A stretch of 64,000 bases of DNA, from positions 62,001-126,000 of the forward strand of contig NZ_QIBX01000001.1 in the NCBI RefSeq assembly GCF_003725995.1, in the 5' to 3' direction. The position numbers and the translations under genes are program-made. The notes below the pieces were generated by a model, which had not been told where the DNA came from, searched no databases, and worked only from the letters and a program-made list of their open reading frames with translations. How positions within the stretch are numbered: position 1 is the stretch's first letter; the number at the start of each line of letters is the position of its first letter. This DNA is from Slackia equolifaciens. Its GTDB lineage: Bacteria > Actinomycetota > Coriobacteriia > Coriobacteriales > Eggerthellaceae. This document shows, in pieces, positions 16,923-25,800 of this stretch.

Positions 16923-17897
16923 CTACGCCTCCTTGGATGCGCGAGCGGCGTTCGCATCGGCGAGCGCCTGAAGATCCAGCGCCCCGCGAGCGGAGCCTTC
17001 CTCCATGAGCTCACGAAGCACCTCGGCCGCGGTCTTGCGCTCATGCACCAGGCATGCCACCTGACCGGCCATCATGGATCCGTTGTCCACGTCGCCCTCG
17101 ACGGCACGGCGCAGCGAGCCCACATAGTACTGCTCGAGCTCGTCGGAACCCATGTTGGAATCCTCGAGCTTGCGCACGGCGCGCGCCCACTTGTTCTTCA
17201 GGCCGCGCACCGCATGCCCGCTGCCGCGTCCTGTGACCACGGTGTCGGAATCCTTCGCCTTGAGCACGCGCTCTTTGTAGGCGTCGGCCACGCTGCACTC
17301 CTCCACGGTGAGGAAACGGGTGCCCACCTGCACGCCCTCGGCGCCCAGCGCGAAGGCGGCCGCCATGCCGCGACCGTCGGCGATACCGCCGGCGGCAATG
17401 ACGGGGATGGATACGGTGTCGCACACCTGCGGCACGAGCGCCATCGTGGTGAGCTCGCCGATATGGCCGCCCGACTCAGTGCCTTCGGCCACAACCGCAT
17501 CGACGCCGCACTTTTCCATGCGAGCCGCAAGGGCGGAAGAGGCGACCACAGGAATAACCTTGGCGCCCACCTCTTTCCAGCGCCCGATGAATGTAGAAGG
17601 GCTGCCGGCGCCGGTGGTGATCACGTCTACGCGCAGCTGGGCCAAAAGCTCAGCAAGCTCTGCCGCGTTGGGATCCATCAGCATGACGTTCGCGCCGATG
17701 GGGGCATCGCCCGCTATGCCGCGAGCGATCTTCACCTGCTCCTCCACCCAATCAAGCGGCGCGCCGCCGCAGGCGATGATGCCAAGGCCGCCGCCCGCCG
17801 AAACGGAGCCCGCAAGCTTACCGTCGGCGATGCGTGCCATGGCGCCCTGCATAATGGGGTACTTCGTGCCCAGAAGCTCGGTCACACGAGTTTTCAA
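16923..17897 (-). CDS. fabK: Enoyl-ACP reductase II FabK (FMN-dependent)
   Basis: 324 aa from TTG 17897, chosen because GGAGG lies 7 nt upstream; an ATG-led frame from 17933 has no ribosome site. TIM-barrel 2-nitropropane-dioxygenase-like flavoprotein: KYPIMQGAMARIAD, GGLGIIACGGAP, VVAEGTESGGHIGE, AAGGIADGRGMAAAFALGAEGVQVGTRFL. This is the FabK signature used by Gram-positives instead of FabI for the last elongation step. The position directly between acpP and fabD supports the assignment. Confidence 0.93.
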   Translation of the reverse strand: MKTRVTELLGTKYPIMQGAMARIADGKLAGSVSAGGGLGIIACGGAPLDWVEEQVKIARGIAGDAPIGANVMLMDPNAAELAELLAQLRVDVITTGAGSPSTFIGRWKEVGAKVIPVVASSALAARMEKCGVDAVVAEGTESGGHIGELTTMALVPQVCDTVSIPVIAAGGIADGRGMAAAFALGAEGVQVGTRFLTVEECSVADAYKERVLKAKDSDTVVTGRGSGHAVRGLKNKWARAVRKLEDSNMGSDELEQYYVGSLRRAVEGDVDNGSMMAGQVACLVHERKTAAEVLRELMEEGSARGALDLQALADANAARASKEA

Positions 17898-17946
17898 AAT
17901 ACTGCCTCCAATAAAAATCGTATTGCAGGTCACCGAAACGGCGGAA

Positions 17947-18168
17947 CTACTTCAGGCCGTCGATGTAGGTGCACAGCTGCTCGATGGTCTCCAGGCCCTC
18001 AGGCTCACCGAACTCGACCTCGCAGCGGTCCTCGATCTCGGAAATGAGCTCCACCATGTCCAGGGAGTCGATGCCCAGGCCCTCGAAGGTGGCCTCGGGG
18101 GTTACGGTTTCGGCGTCGATGTCGAGGTTCTCGGACAGAATCTCTTTGACGATGTCGATGGTTGCCAT
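17947..18168 (-). CDS. acpP: Acyl carrier protein
   Basis: 73 aa, acidic. The phosphopantetheine attachment Ser35 lies in the GIDSLDMVEL motif. GGAAG precedes ATG 18168. It carries the growing acyl chain for the enzymes encoded downstream. Confidence 0.97.
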   Translation of the reverse strand: MATIDIVKEILSENLDIDAETVTPEATFEGLGIDSLDMVELISEIEDRCEVEFGEPEGLETIEQLCTYIDGLK

Positions 18169-18239
18169 GATGATCTTCCTTTCGTTCGATATCTTTCGTT
18201 TTGGCCCGCCACTCGGTTCAGACCTTGCTTTCGATTTGT

Positions 18240-18722
18240 TTACTTCGCGATTCGCTCGGATGTGACCAGCCGCTTTTCCTGCTCTTCAAAAAACTCCTTG
18301 ACCTTGACGAGCGACCGCGCGAACACGGCCTCCTCCTCGGGGCTAAGGACCGAAAGGGCGGCGTCCACCAGCTGCTTGTGGAAAAGCTCATGGGTCCGAT
18401 AGGCGGAGCGCCCCGGAGCCGTGAGCGAAACCAGAACCTGCCTGCGATCGGCCTGGCTGCGCGAACGTGTGACGAAGCCCTTGGATACAAGCTTGTTGAT
18501 CGAGGCAGTGAGCGTCGCGAGCGTCACCCCCAGCCGAGCGGCCACCACGTTCATGGGGCTCGAATCATGGAGCCCCACCGCATGGATGGTATGGATCTCG
18601 GCGATGGTGAGGCTTTCCGTCAGCCGATTATTGAGCACGTCCTGCTCGACGCGCAGAATGCTGTTGAACGTTTCCACCAAGAGGTCGTTGACCTCCTGGC
18701 GGCCCAGAGCAGTGTCAGTCAT
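18240..18722 (-). CDS. fabT: MarR-family regulator, FabT-like
   Basis: 160 aa winged helix: TIAEIHTIHAVG, VAARLGVTLATLTASINKLVSKGFVTRSRSQADRRQVLVSLTAPGR, then a HELFHKQLVDA helix. The overall arrangement matches streptococcal FabT, the acyl-ACP-responsive repressor of fatty-acid synthesis. It sits between the FakB-like gene and acpP, as expected for an autoregulated cluster repressor. A FabT-type palindrome lies in the cluster promoter at 19726-19742. The assignment rests on sequence pattern, context and operator together. Confidence 0.85.
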   Translation of the reverse strand: MTDTALGRQEVNDLLVETFNSILRVEQDVLNNRLTESLTIAEIHTIHAVGLHDSSPMNVVAARLGVTLATLTASINKLVSKGFVTRSRSQADRRQVLVSLTAPGRSAYRTHELFHKQLVDAALSVLSPEEEAVFARSLVKVKEFFEEQEKRLVTSERIAK

Positions 18723-18743
18723 GCTCGTCCTTCCGCAACCTTC

Positions 18744-19604
18744 CTACAGATCGCGCGGGGCCATGGCGATGCCAAGGGTGCCCATGCCCAGATGGGTGGC
18801 GATGATGGCGCCGCAGTTGTCGACGGAAACGGTCTCGTAGTCCACTCCCGCATCGGCGAGAGCGTCGACCAGCTTGTCGATACCCTTCTGATTGCGAGCC
18901 TGCAGAAGGCGCACGCGCGCAGGGCCATGCTCCTCGACATAGGACGTGAGGTAATCGGTCATGGCGGAAATCTGGCCCTTCTGGCCCTTCACCTTGTCGA
19001 GCACGTTCACCAAGCCGTTCTCTTCAGTGAGGGTGATGATGAGGCGAATGTTGAGCATGCCGGCCTGGCTAGCCGCCTCGGCGGGCATGCGTCCGCCCTT
19101 GACGAGGTTCTCCAGCGTCTCGGGGGCGAGCACGATGCGGCAGGAGTCGCGGTAGGCGTTCAGCTTGTCGCACATCTCGTCGAGCGTGATGTCGGTCTCG
19201 CACAGCTCGCACGCCTTGTCAACGAGCAAGCCCAGAAGCGAGGCGGCGCCACGGGAATCAAACGTGCGCACCGGAATGGGCGAGGTCTGGGCAGCGATCT
19301 CGGCGGCCTGAATGGTGCCCGAAAGCGTAGGGGCGATATGCATGCTGACGATGCCCTCGTACCCCTCGCTCGCCAGGCGCTCGAACGCCTGAGCGAAATC
19401 ATGGGGAGACGGCTGCGAGCTGGTGGGCAGCGTCTCGGAGGCGATCATCTTGTCGTAGAACTCATCGCAGGAAATCTCGTACTGGTCGGTGTAGGATTCC
19501 TCGCCGCCGAAGTTGACCTTCAGCGGAACCATGGTCACGCCGCGGGCGGCGTAATCCTCGAAATGCCAGTCGCACGTCGAGTCGGTGACAATAGCGATTT
19601 TCAC
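18744..19604 (-). CDS. DegV-family fatty-acid-binding protein (FakB-like)
   Basis: 286 aa from GTG 19604 with AAGGAGAG upstream; the ATG at 19694 would put the start almost on the predicted transcript start. DegV fold: IAIVTDSTCD at the N-terminus, TSSQPSPHDF, IVSMHIAPTLSGTIQAA, FDSRGAASLLGL, LVKGGRM. DegV proteins bind fatty acids; FakB members present them to the FakA kinase. As the first gene of the synthesis cluster it likely links exogenous fatty acid to FabT control. No FakA is in the window. Confidence 0.88.
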   Translation of the reverse strand: MKIAIVTDSTCDWHFEDYAARGVTMVPLKVNFGGEESYTDQYEISCDEFYDKMIASETLPTSSQPSPHDFAQAFERLASEGYEGIVSMHIAPTLSGTIQAAEIAAQTSPIPVRTFDSRGAASLLGLLVDKACELCETDITLDEMCDKLNAYRDSCRIVLAPETLENLVKGGRMPAEAASQAGMLNIRLIITLTEENGLVNVLDKVKGQKGQISAMTDYLTSYVEEHGPARVRLLQARNQKGIDKLVDALADAGVDYETVSVDNCGAIIATHLGMGTLGIAMAPRDL

Positions 19605-19712
19605 GCGGTACTCTCCTTCTCTCGCTTGCGACGGACTCCGCGCGGCCGCCCGTGGGCGACAGGCGCCCCAAACCGCAAGGCGCAACGCAGCCATCCGTCA
19701 AAACCGATAGGG

Positions 19713-19742
19713 AGTATACCTTATTGTTTTGATAATCAAACT
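19713..19742 (-). promoter_or_regulatory. Promoter of the fatty-acid cluster with FabT-type operator
   Basis: On the minus strand the -35-like TTTGAT (19740-19735) and -10 TATACT (19718-19713) are 16 nt apart. The -35 is part of the palindrome TTTGATTATCAAA (19728-19740; wider match 19726-19742), which matches the streptococcal FabT box ATTTTGATTATCAAATT at its core. The position argues for repression by the FabT-like protein encoded two genes down. Confidence 0.8.
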
Positions 19743-19963
19743 ATTTTATAACCTAACCATATTTCTTTCGAAAATCGCCCAGAAGGCGCTGCCATGAAAA
19801 GGCCCGCGACGCACGCCGACGGGCCGATGCCGCAGAATACTCCCGCGCTCATCCCGCACGAAGCCGAGAGCGAGCGCGGAGCCGAAAGCTCACCTTTGCA
19901 TATGCCTTGCGTAGTGCGCATGCCGATGGCAAGCGCGACAGGCCGACGCCCACAAAAGGCTTT
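19743..19963. other. Spacer between folC and the fatty-acid cluster promoter
   Basis: 19741-19765 is AT-rich promoter-flanking DNA. A folC terminator lies at 19797-19825. Nothing else is recognised. Confidence 0.4.
19797..19825 (-). terminator. Terminator downstream of folC
   Basis: Stem GGCCCG / CGGGCC (19801-19806, 19820-19825) with a 13-nt loop; on the minus strand it is followed by TTTTC. Confidence 0.6.
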
Positions 19964-21328
19964 TTACGAATCAGACGACACGCCCAACGCCTCATAGATA
20001 TCATGCACGGCGTAAAGCGATCCGAAACAACAGGCCACGCCTGCATCGCCGTCGCGCGCCGCAGCTTCGCGAGCCGAACGAGCGGCGTCGCCCACGCTCG
20101 CGCACACATGCACCTCAAGCGCGGTAATCCCCAGGCTATCGGCAACCTCGCGCACCGCTTGAGCCAAATCGCCTGCCGCAAGCGCACGTTCATTATCCGC
20201 CTGCTCGCAGCAGTAGAAGCGCTTGGCGAGGGGCAGCACGCTCGCGAGCATCGAGCGGTAATCCTTGTCGCGCAGCACGCTCATGGCAAACGTCACACCG
20301 CCCTGTGGGAAATACTCGCGCAGCGAAGACGCCAGCGCGCGAGCGCCCTGGGGATTGTGCCCGCCGTCGACGATGACCACGGGAGCCTCCCCCACCACCT
20401 CGAAGCGACCCGGCCAACGCGTGGCCTCCAGACCCTGCTTGATTGCAGCGTCGGAAATGTCAAAACCGCGCGTGCGCAGAAGGCGGGCGACCTCGATGGC
20501 CACAACGGCGTTGCTCGGCTGATACACCCCCGCAAGCCGCAAGCGCACATCCGTGATGCCGTCATAGGAAAACGCCTGGCGCAGGCCCTCCGCATGCGCA
20601 TGAACGCGACCGAAACGCGGCACTATAAGCGGCGCGGCCACCTCGCGCGCACGGTTGCGAATAACCGCCATCGCCTCATCGGTCTGGAGAGCGCATACCA
20701 CGGGCACGCCGGGCTTGATTATGCCGGCCTTCTCATGGGCGATCTTGTCGATGGTGCCGCCCAGCACATGGGTATGGTCGAGCGAGATGGGCGTGATGGC
20801 GCAGGCGACAGGGTCTACCACATTCGTGGAATCCAGACGTCCGCCAAGCCCCACCTCGAGCACGGCCGCATCGCATCCGACGCGCGCGAAATGCGCGAGC
20901 GCCACAGCCGTGATCAGCTCGAATGCCGTGGGGCGTTCGTCCATCGCTTCCGCGATGTCGCGCACACGGCATGCATCTTCATACAGATCCTCGTCGGAGA
21001 TATCGCGCCGATTCACCTGGACGCGTTCGTTGAAACGCAGGATGTACGGCGAGGTGAACAGGCCCGTCTTATAGCCCGCCGCTTGCAGAATGCCCGCGAT
21101 GAACGCGCTCGTAGACCCCTTGCCGTTGGTGCCCGCCACGTGGACGATACGCAAACCGTCCTGCGGACGCCCCAATCGCTCCAGCAGTTCGCGCGTGCGA
21201 TGCAGCCCAAGCTTCACATCGCGCCACGCCCCCTGCTGGAGATACGCCTTGGGATCGAATTCTTGGCCGACTCCACTCATGCCCAAATCTGACACAGGCA
21301 ACTCGCTTTCATATGTACTCAGCGACAT
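19964..21328 (-). CDS. folC: Bifunctional folylpolyglutamate synthase/dihydrofolate synthase
   Basis: 454 aa Mur-ligase-type ATPase. P-loop HVAGTNGKGSTSAF (about residues 63-76), VGLGGRLDSTNVV, SLDHTHVLGGTIDKIAHEKAGIIKPG and VDGGHNPQGARAL are FolC signatures. It adds glutamates to folates. The true start may be ATG 21280 (MSGVGQEFDP), because neither candidate has a strong ribosome site; the first 16 residues look non-conserved. Confidence 0.93.
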   Translation of the reverse strand: MSLSTYESELPVSDLGMSGVGQEFDPKAYLQQGAWRDVKLGLHRTRELLERLGRPQDGLRIVHVAGTNGKGSTSAFIAGILQAAGYKTGLFTSPYILRFNERVQVNRRDISDEDLYEDACRVRDIAEAMDERPTAFELITAVALAHFARVGCDAAVLEVGLGGRLDSTNVVDPVACAITPISLDHTHVLGGTIDKIAHEKAGIIKPGVPVVCALQTDEAMAVIRNRAREVAAPLIVPRFGRVHAHAEGLRQAFSYDGITDVRLRLAGVYQPSNAVVAIEVARLLRTRGFDISDAAIKQGLEATRWPGRFEVVGEAPVVIVDGGHNPQGARALASSLREYFPQGGVTFAMSVLRDKDYRSMLASVLPLAKRFYCCEQADNERALAAGDLAQAVREVADSLGITALEVHVCASVGDAARSAREAAARDGDAGVACCFGSLYAVHDIYEALGVSSDS

Positions 21329-21483
21329 GCGCCGCAGCAGCTAGCAGCCACCGAGACAAACCGCGACCACGGCAAACGCGGACACGGTCAATGCCGACAC
21401 AACCGACTCTGATGCAAACGATGCCGACACAGCCAATGCAATCGCGGCAGACTGCAGCCACCATGGACATGCCTATAGCTTTG

Positions 21484-21538
21484 CGTCATTTTGACACCGA
21501 AATTCTCTTATCCGGTGCAAATCGGCATCAAAATGACG
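21484..21538. repeat. Inverted repeat upstream of folC / downstream of the glycosylase gene
   Basis: Arms CGTCATTTTGA (21484-21494) and TCAAAATGACG (21528-21538) are perfect complements; inside, CACCG and CGGTG can also pair. It lies after the uracil-DNA glycosylase stop and before folC. It could terminate the upstream unit or be an operator; no T-run follows. Confidence 0.6.
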
Positions 21539-21576
21539 TGATTCGCCCACAAAGGGCACACCCCCGAACGAAGTGC

Positions 21577-22185
21577 TTACTGCTGCCGCAAGAATTCTCC
21601 CAGCGTGCGGAAATCTTCCTCGAGCGATTCGCGCTTGGTGCGGTCGTAGATGGCGGCCGCAGGATGGAACACCGGGAACACCTTGAAGCGCCCCGTCTGC
21701 TCCAGGCGCCCATGCAGCTTGGTGATGCCGCGATCGGTGCGCAGGATGAACTTGGTGGCAAAGTTGCCCATGGTCACGATGTACTCGGGCCCTATCGCGC
21801 GCACCTGGTCGCGCAGAAACGGCGCGCACAGCGTGATCTCATCGGGCTGCGGATTGCGGTTCGAAGGCGGTCGGCATTTGAGCACGTTGCCGATGAACAC
21901 TTCTTCGCGCGTGAGCCCCGCGTACCCCAGAAGCTCGGTGAGGTATTTACCCGCGGCGCCCACGAACGGGCGCCCCTGCAGATCCTCGTTTTTGCCGGGC
22001 GCCTCGCCGATGAGCATCACGCGCGCCTCGGGATTGCCGAAACCGGGCACCACGTTGGTGCGACCCTCGCACAGATAGCACTGACGGCACGCCGCAACGC
22101 TCTGGGCAATCATGTCCAGCAGCTGCTCGGGAGTTTCCTCGCCCACGGGCGCGATGGTCTTGAAATGGTCGTTCACGATGGTCAT
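21577..22185 (-). CDS. Uracil-DNA glycosylase, family 4 (4Fe-4S)
   Basis: 202 aa from ATG 22185 with AAGGA upstream. Family-4 features: cluster cysteines in ACRQCYLC and in NVLKCRPPSNRNPQPDEITLC, motif A GEAPGKNEDLQGRPFVG, and motif B-like VFHPAAAIYD near the C-terminus. It removes uracil from DNA to start base-excision repair. It follows alr in the same direction with a gap of about 65 bp. Confidence 0.93.
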   Translation of the reverse strand: MTIVNDHFKTIAPVGEETPEQLLDMIAQSVAACRQCYLCEGRTNVVPGFGNPEARVMLIGEAPGKNEDLQGRPFVGAAGKYLTELLGYAGLTREEVFIGNVLKCRPPSNRNPQPDEITLCAPFLRDQVRAIGPEYIVTMGNFATKFILRTDRGITKLHGRLEQTGRFKVFPVFHPAAAIYDRTKRESLEEDFRTLGEFLRQQ

Positions 22186-22251
22186 GTCCGAATCCTTCTC
22201 TATATAAGCGAAACGCCGCACTCGAGTCGCTGCCCCGCGCGACGCCTGCGG

Positions 22252-23544
22252 TTATCGTAGATACACCTTGGGCATGCGGGCCGAAAGCGCGCAGCATACC
22301 TCATGCGGGATGGTTCCCAGCATGTCGGCGATGTCTTCGATGCTCACGGCGGCTCCCCCCTGGGCGCCCACCAGCAGAACCTCATCTCCCACTTGCGGAT
22401 CAAGGCGACGGTGCGTGCCGTAGCTGCGCAGGTCGACTTCGAACATGCACTGATCCATGCAGATGTTGCCCACCTGACGGCAGAGGTGCCCGTCATATAC
22501 CACCGACGCGCGGCCCGAAAGCGCGCGTGCGTAGCCGTCGGCGTATCCGATGGGAATCGCGCAAATCTTGACCGAGCCGGGGCTGCGGTAGTTCATGCCG
22601 TAGCTCACGCCCTCGCTCATGGGCGGCATGTTGATGGCGGTGATGCGAGCGTGCACGCTCATCGCGGGACGCAGGTCAAAGCGCCCGCGCGTCTCGGGGC
22701 ACGGATGAAAGCCGTACATAGAAATGCCCAGGCGAGCCATATCCATGTGCGTTTCGGGATAGCGCAGAAGCGCGGCGGAATTGGCGCAGTGCACAAGGCC
22801 GGGATTGATGCCCATTGCGCGAATGGCGGCGATGGTCTCCTTGAAACGACGGAACTGCATGTTGAAGTCCAGCGTTTCGGCACAATCGGCCGTCGCGAAA
22901 TGCGTGAACGTGCCTTCCTGCACCAGAGCGCGATGGAAGCTGATCTGGCGAAGGAAATCCACCGCTTCGTCGAAACGCACGCCGATGCGGTTCATGCCCG
23001 TGTTCACCGCCAGATGGAAGGGAGCGCGCAGCCCGTGCGCGTCGGCCTCTTCGGCATAGGCGATAGCGAACTCCGCGGTATAGACCGACGGCATGAGGTT
23101 GTAGGCGAGCAGCACCGGAGCCGCCGTTGCAGGAGGCTCGGACAGAACCAGGATAGGCGCCTCGATGCCCGCCTCGCGCAGCTCGACGCCCTCGTTGACC
23201 GTGGCAACCGCAATCTGCGCGGCGCCGGCGGAAAGCGCGGTGCGCGCCACGGCAACCGCCCCGTGCCCGTAGCCGTTCGCCTTGACCACGGCCATGAGGC
23301 GGCATCCGGGCGTGAGACGCCGCTTTGCCACAGCCACGTTGTTGCGGATGGCGGAAAGATCGACCTCGATCCATGACCAGCGGCGATCGGGGCCCGTTAT
23401 GCCTTCGAGGCGCTCCTCGGAAAACTCGTCGGGTTCTGCCTTCATACGGTACTGCGCATCAGAACGCTCGCGCGCGGCACGCAGGAACTCCTGCACGTCG
23501 CGACCCGTAGACGCCCCCTGCGCCCCAAATGCATTAAAGCTCAT
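22252..23544 (-). CDS. alr: Alanine racemase
   Basis: 430 aa from ATG 23544 (AAGGACGGCGGAA upstream). PLP Lys in VVKANGYGHG; NTGMNRIGVR; THFATAD; LGISMYGFHPCPE; catalytic Tyr region SYGMNYRSPGSV; PIGYADGYARALS; ICMDQCMFEVD. It supplies D-alanine for peptidoglycan. It is about 55 residues longer than typical Alr at the N-terminus (positions 1-55 are hydrophilic, with no export signal). The start is 17 nt after the galU stop, suggesting an operon. Confidence 0.95.
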   Translation of the reverse strand: MSFNAFGAQGASTGRDVQEFLRAARERSDAQYRMKAEPDEFSEERLEGITGPDRRWSWIEVDLSAIRNNVAVAKRRLTPGCRLMAVVKANGYGHGAVAVARTALSAGAAQIAVATVNEGVELREAGIEAPILVLSEPPATAAPVLLAYNLMPSVYTAEFAIAYAEEADAHGLRAPFHLAVNTGMNRIGVRFDEAVDFLRQISFHRALVQEGTFTHFATADCAETLDFNMQFRRFKETIAAIRAMGINPGLVHCANSAALLRYPETHMDMARLGISMYGFHPCPETRGRFDLRPAMSVHARITAINMPPMSEGVSYGMNYRSPGSVKICAIPIGYADGYARALSGRASVVYDGHLCRQVGNICMDQCMFEVDLRSYGTHRRLDPQVGDEVLLVGAQGGAAVSIEDIADMLGTIPHEVCCALSARMPKVYLR

Positions 23545-23561
23545 TTCCGCCGTCCTTTTTC

Positions 23562-24377
23562 TTACTTGCCCGCCTTGCGAGCATAAAGCGCATTGTTGGC
23601 AGCCAGCCAGGTTTCGATGGTGCCCGTGTCGAAGCCGTCTTCCTCGGAGATGACCAGGGCGTACATCTCCTCCTCCTTGAGCACGGCATCCAGCGCATCG
23701 GTGAGCTGGATTTCGCCGCCCACGGTGGGCTTGGCGTCGGCCAAAAGCTCCATCACGCGAGGCGAGAGCAGATAGCGCCCAAACACGGAGAGATTGGACG
23801 GGGCATCTTCCAGCTTGGGCTTCTCCACCAGGCCGGACACCTTCCACACGCCCTCTTCCACCTGCGTGCCGTCGATGATGCCGAAGCGACTCACCTGGTC
23901 ATCGGGCACAGGAAGCACGGCGATTACGCTGGCGCCTCCGTGAGCGCGAGAAATTTCGAGCATCTTGGGGCACACGTTGTTGTCGGGCACAAGCACATCG
24001 CCCAGGAGCACGAAGAACGGCTCGTCGCCGCATGCCTCGGCAGCGCAGTGGATGGCGTGACCCAAGCCCAGCGGCTCGTCCTGGTACACATAGGATACGT
24101 TGAGATTGCCCACGCGCTCCACCTCGTCGGCGTAGGCGTCTTTGCCGCGAGCGCGCAACGTGGCGACGAGCTCGGGGTCGGGCGAGAAATGCTTCTCGAT
24201 GGAGGTCTTCTCGCGACTGTTGATGATGACTACTTCGTCGGCGCCGGAAGAGAGCCCCTCCTCCACCACGTACTGAATCGCCGGACGGTCAACCACCAGC
24301 AGCATCTCTTTGGGCTGCGCCTTGGTAGCGGGAAGGAAACGCGTGCCCATGCCCGCCGCGGGAATCAATGCCTTCAT
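23562..24377 (-). CDS. galU: UTP--glucose-1-phosphate uridylyltransferase
   Basis: 271 aa from ATG 24377 with AAGGAG upstream. Nucleotidyltransferase signature AAGMGTRFLPATKAQPKEMLLVVD (split here at positions 7-30), followed by NVSYVYQDEPLGLGHAI, VLLGDVLVPDN, SGLVEKPK and GEIQLTDALD. It makes UDP-glucose for glycan and glycolipid synthesis. It is slightly shorter than typical GalU (about 290 aa) at the C-terminus. Confidence 0.94.
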   Translation of the reverse strand: MKALIPAAGMGTRFLPATKAQPKEMLLVVDRPAIQYVVEEGLSSGADEVVIINSREKTSIEKHFSPDPELVATLRARGKDAYADEVERVGNLNVSYVYQDEPLGLGHAIHCAAEACGDEPFFVLLGDVLVPDNNVCPKMLEISRAHGGASVIAVLPVPDDQVSRFGIIDGTQVEEGVWKVSGLVEKPKLEDAPSNLSVFGRYLLSPRVMELLADAKPTVGGEIQLTDALDAVLKEEEMYALVISEEDGFDTGTIETWLAANNALYARKAGK

Positions 24378-24763
24378 GCAAGTGCTCCTTGTCTTTTCGA
24401 ATGCCTCTTTCAAGGCACGCTCACGCCGCCGGCATCGAGCCTGCCGCGTGGCGCCGCTACCTCATGGCGGCTTTTCGGCGGCCTTGCGCAAGCGCGACGC
24501 AATGGCGTACGGCGATTTTGACCATAACAGACGTATTGTACTGCACTTTGGCGCAAGCGACGCGCGCCCCCATCAAGGCTGCACGTCAAATGGAGGCAAA
24601 AGAACGCGCGAGCGCAGTGGACCCTCGAAACCGCCCGCGTTAGATCCCTGATGGAAGGAACGAAAAGCGTGCAACCGCAAATAACACAACCGCCATATGC
24701 TAGGCCCCTGATGGACGAAACAAAAGCCGCCCGAGCGCTCCTTTGGCCGCTCCTAGGCAATGC

Positions 24764-24853
24764 GCCAATCAAGACGTTAAAACGCACCAATCGAAACGTT
24801 CAAACACACCAATCGAGACGTTCAAACGCACCAAGCGAGACTTTTCAAAAAAG
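24764..24853. repeat. 22-bp tandem repeat, four copies
   Basis: Unit CAATCGAGACGTTCAAACGCAC begins at 24766, 24788, 24810 and 24832, an exact 22-bp period with few mismatches; the last copy decays into a poly-A stretch. Confidence 0.9.
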
Positions 24854-24875
24854 GAAGATCGCTTGGCGGCAGTCG

Positions 24876-25200
24876 TGCTGGAAAAGTCGCGTTTAGCGTG
24901 ATTTGCATAAGCTCCTGCTGAAAAAGTCGCGTTTAGCGTGATTTGCATAAGCTCCTGCTGAAAAAGTCGCGTTTAGCGTGATTCGCGTAAGTCCCTGCTG
25001 AAAAATGCACGTTTAGCGAGACTCGTTCTTGTTCGAAAACCACCCTTTTCGAAAAGCGAAAGTAATAACAATTCCTCCATCAGGCATTATGCAAAATCAT
25101 CATACCGAGAGACGAAAGAGAAATTCCCATAAGTCGCGCTAAACGCGACTTTTTCAACACGAGGGGCCCCGAATCGCGCTAAACGCGACTTTTTCAGCAG
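24876..25200. repeat. 40-bp tandem repeats with inverted copies around a unique core
   Basis: Four forward copies carry the core GTCGCGTTTAGCG at 24886, 24926, 24966 and (degenerate) 25006, exactly 40 bp apart. After about 110 bp of unique AT-richer DNA, two inverted copies (CGCTAAACGCGACTTTTTCA) lie at 25137 and 25177, again 40 bp apart. The core itself is nearly palindromic (AAGTCGCGCTAAACGCGACTT). Spacers between cores are also conserved, so it is not a CRISPR array. Confidence 0.9.
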
Positions 25201-25800
25201 AAAGAGACTACGACAGCATACGTCAGGAACTGCGACAGAATGCGGCAGGGACTACGACAGAATTGTGGACCCTCATGCCGCATGCCGGACGCCGGCGGCA
25301 CCCCAATGCCGAACAGCACCGCCGGCTGTTTTAACGATTCGCATTCTTGTAGAAACCAGAAAGCTGCGTCGTAGCGAGGCGTGCCAAGCCGATGCCCAAC
25401 AGGCGAATGCCGACGGAGCTTTTGTGCATGAGCATCGAATTGGATGCATAAATGATGAATGAGAACACCGGCCCCGCACGGAACTTTTGCGTATGCGCAC
25501 CGAATCCGACGCTTGCATCATTGCGCGTCCGGAGCAACGACTCCACGATGGCCTCGCCACCCTCATAGCTGCCTTTTATCTTGCATCATTGCACGCCCGG
25601 CACGGCAACTCTACCGACCCCAGTAGAGCTCACTCGACCGTCAGTGAAGCCCCGGTTCAGAGGGAATTCTTCCATGAGGATTCTTGCCGGCCTCAGACGA
25701 GCCGGCAGTTGCAACCAATGCGGCAAAACCCTGACGACTATACGAATTACGCCTACCGGCCTCGGGCGGGCCGTACAGATGCGATTGGCCGGAAAAGTCG

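Noticed and set aside
15846-18047. Long plus-strand frame (733 aa) antisense to fabD-fabK
   Set aside because: Shadow of high-GC coding DNA; the minus strand encodes intact FabD and FabK with active-site motifs.
24876-25200. CRISPR array at the 40-bp repeats
   Set aside because: The spacers are as conserved as the repeat cores, copies are inverted on one side, and no cas genes are nearby.
25331-25546. Minus-strand 71-aa open frame with natural-looking composition in the gene desert
   Set aside because: No ribosome site, no known motif, and it sits among repeats; kept as spacer.
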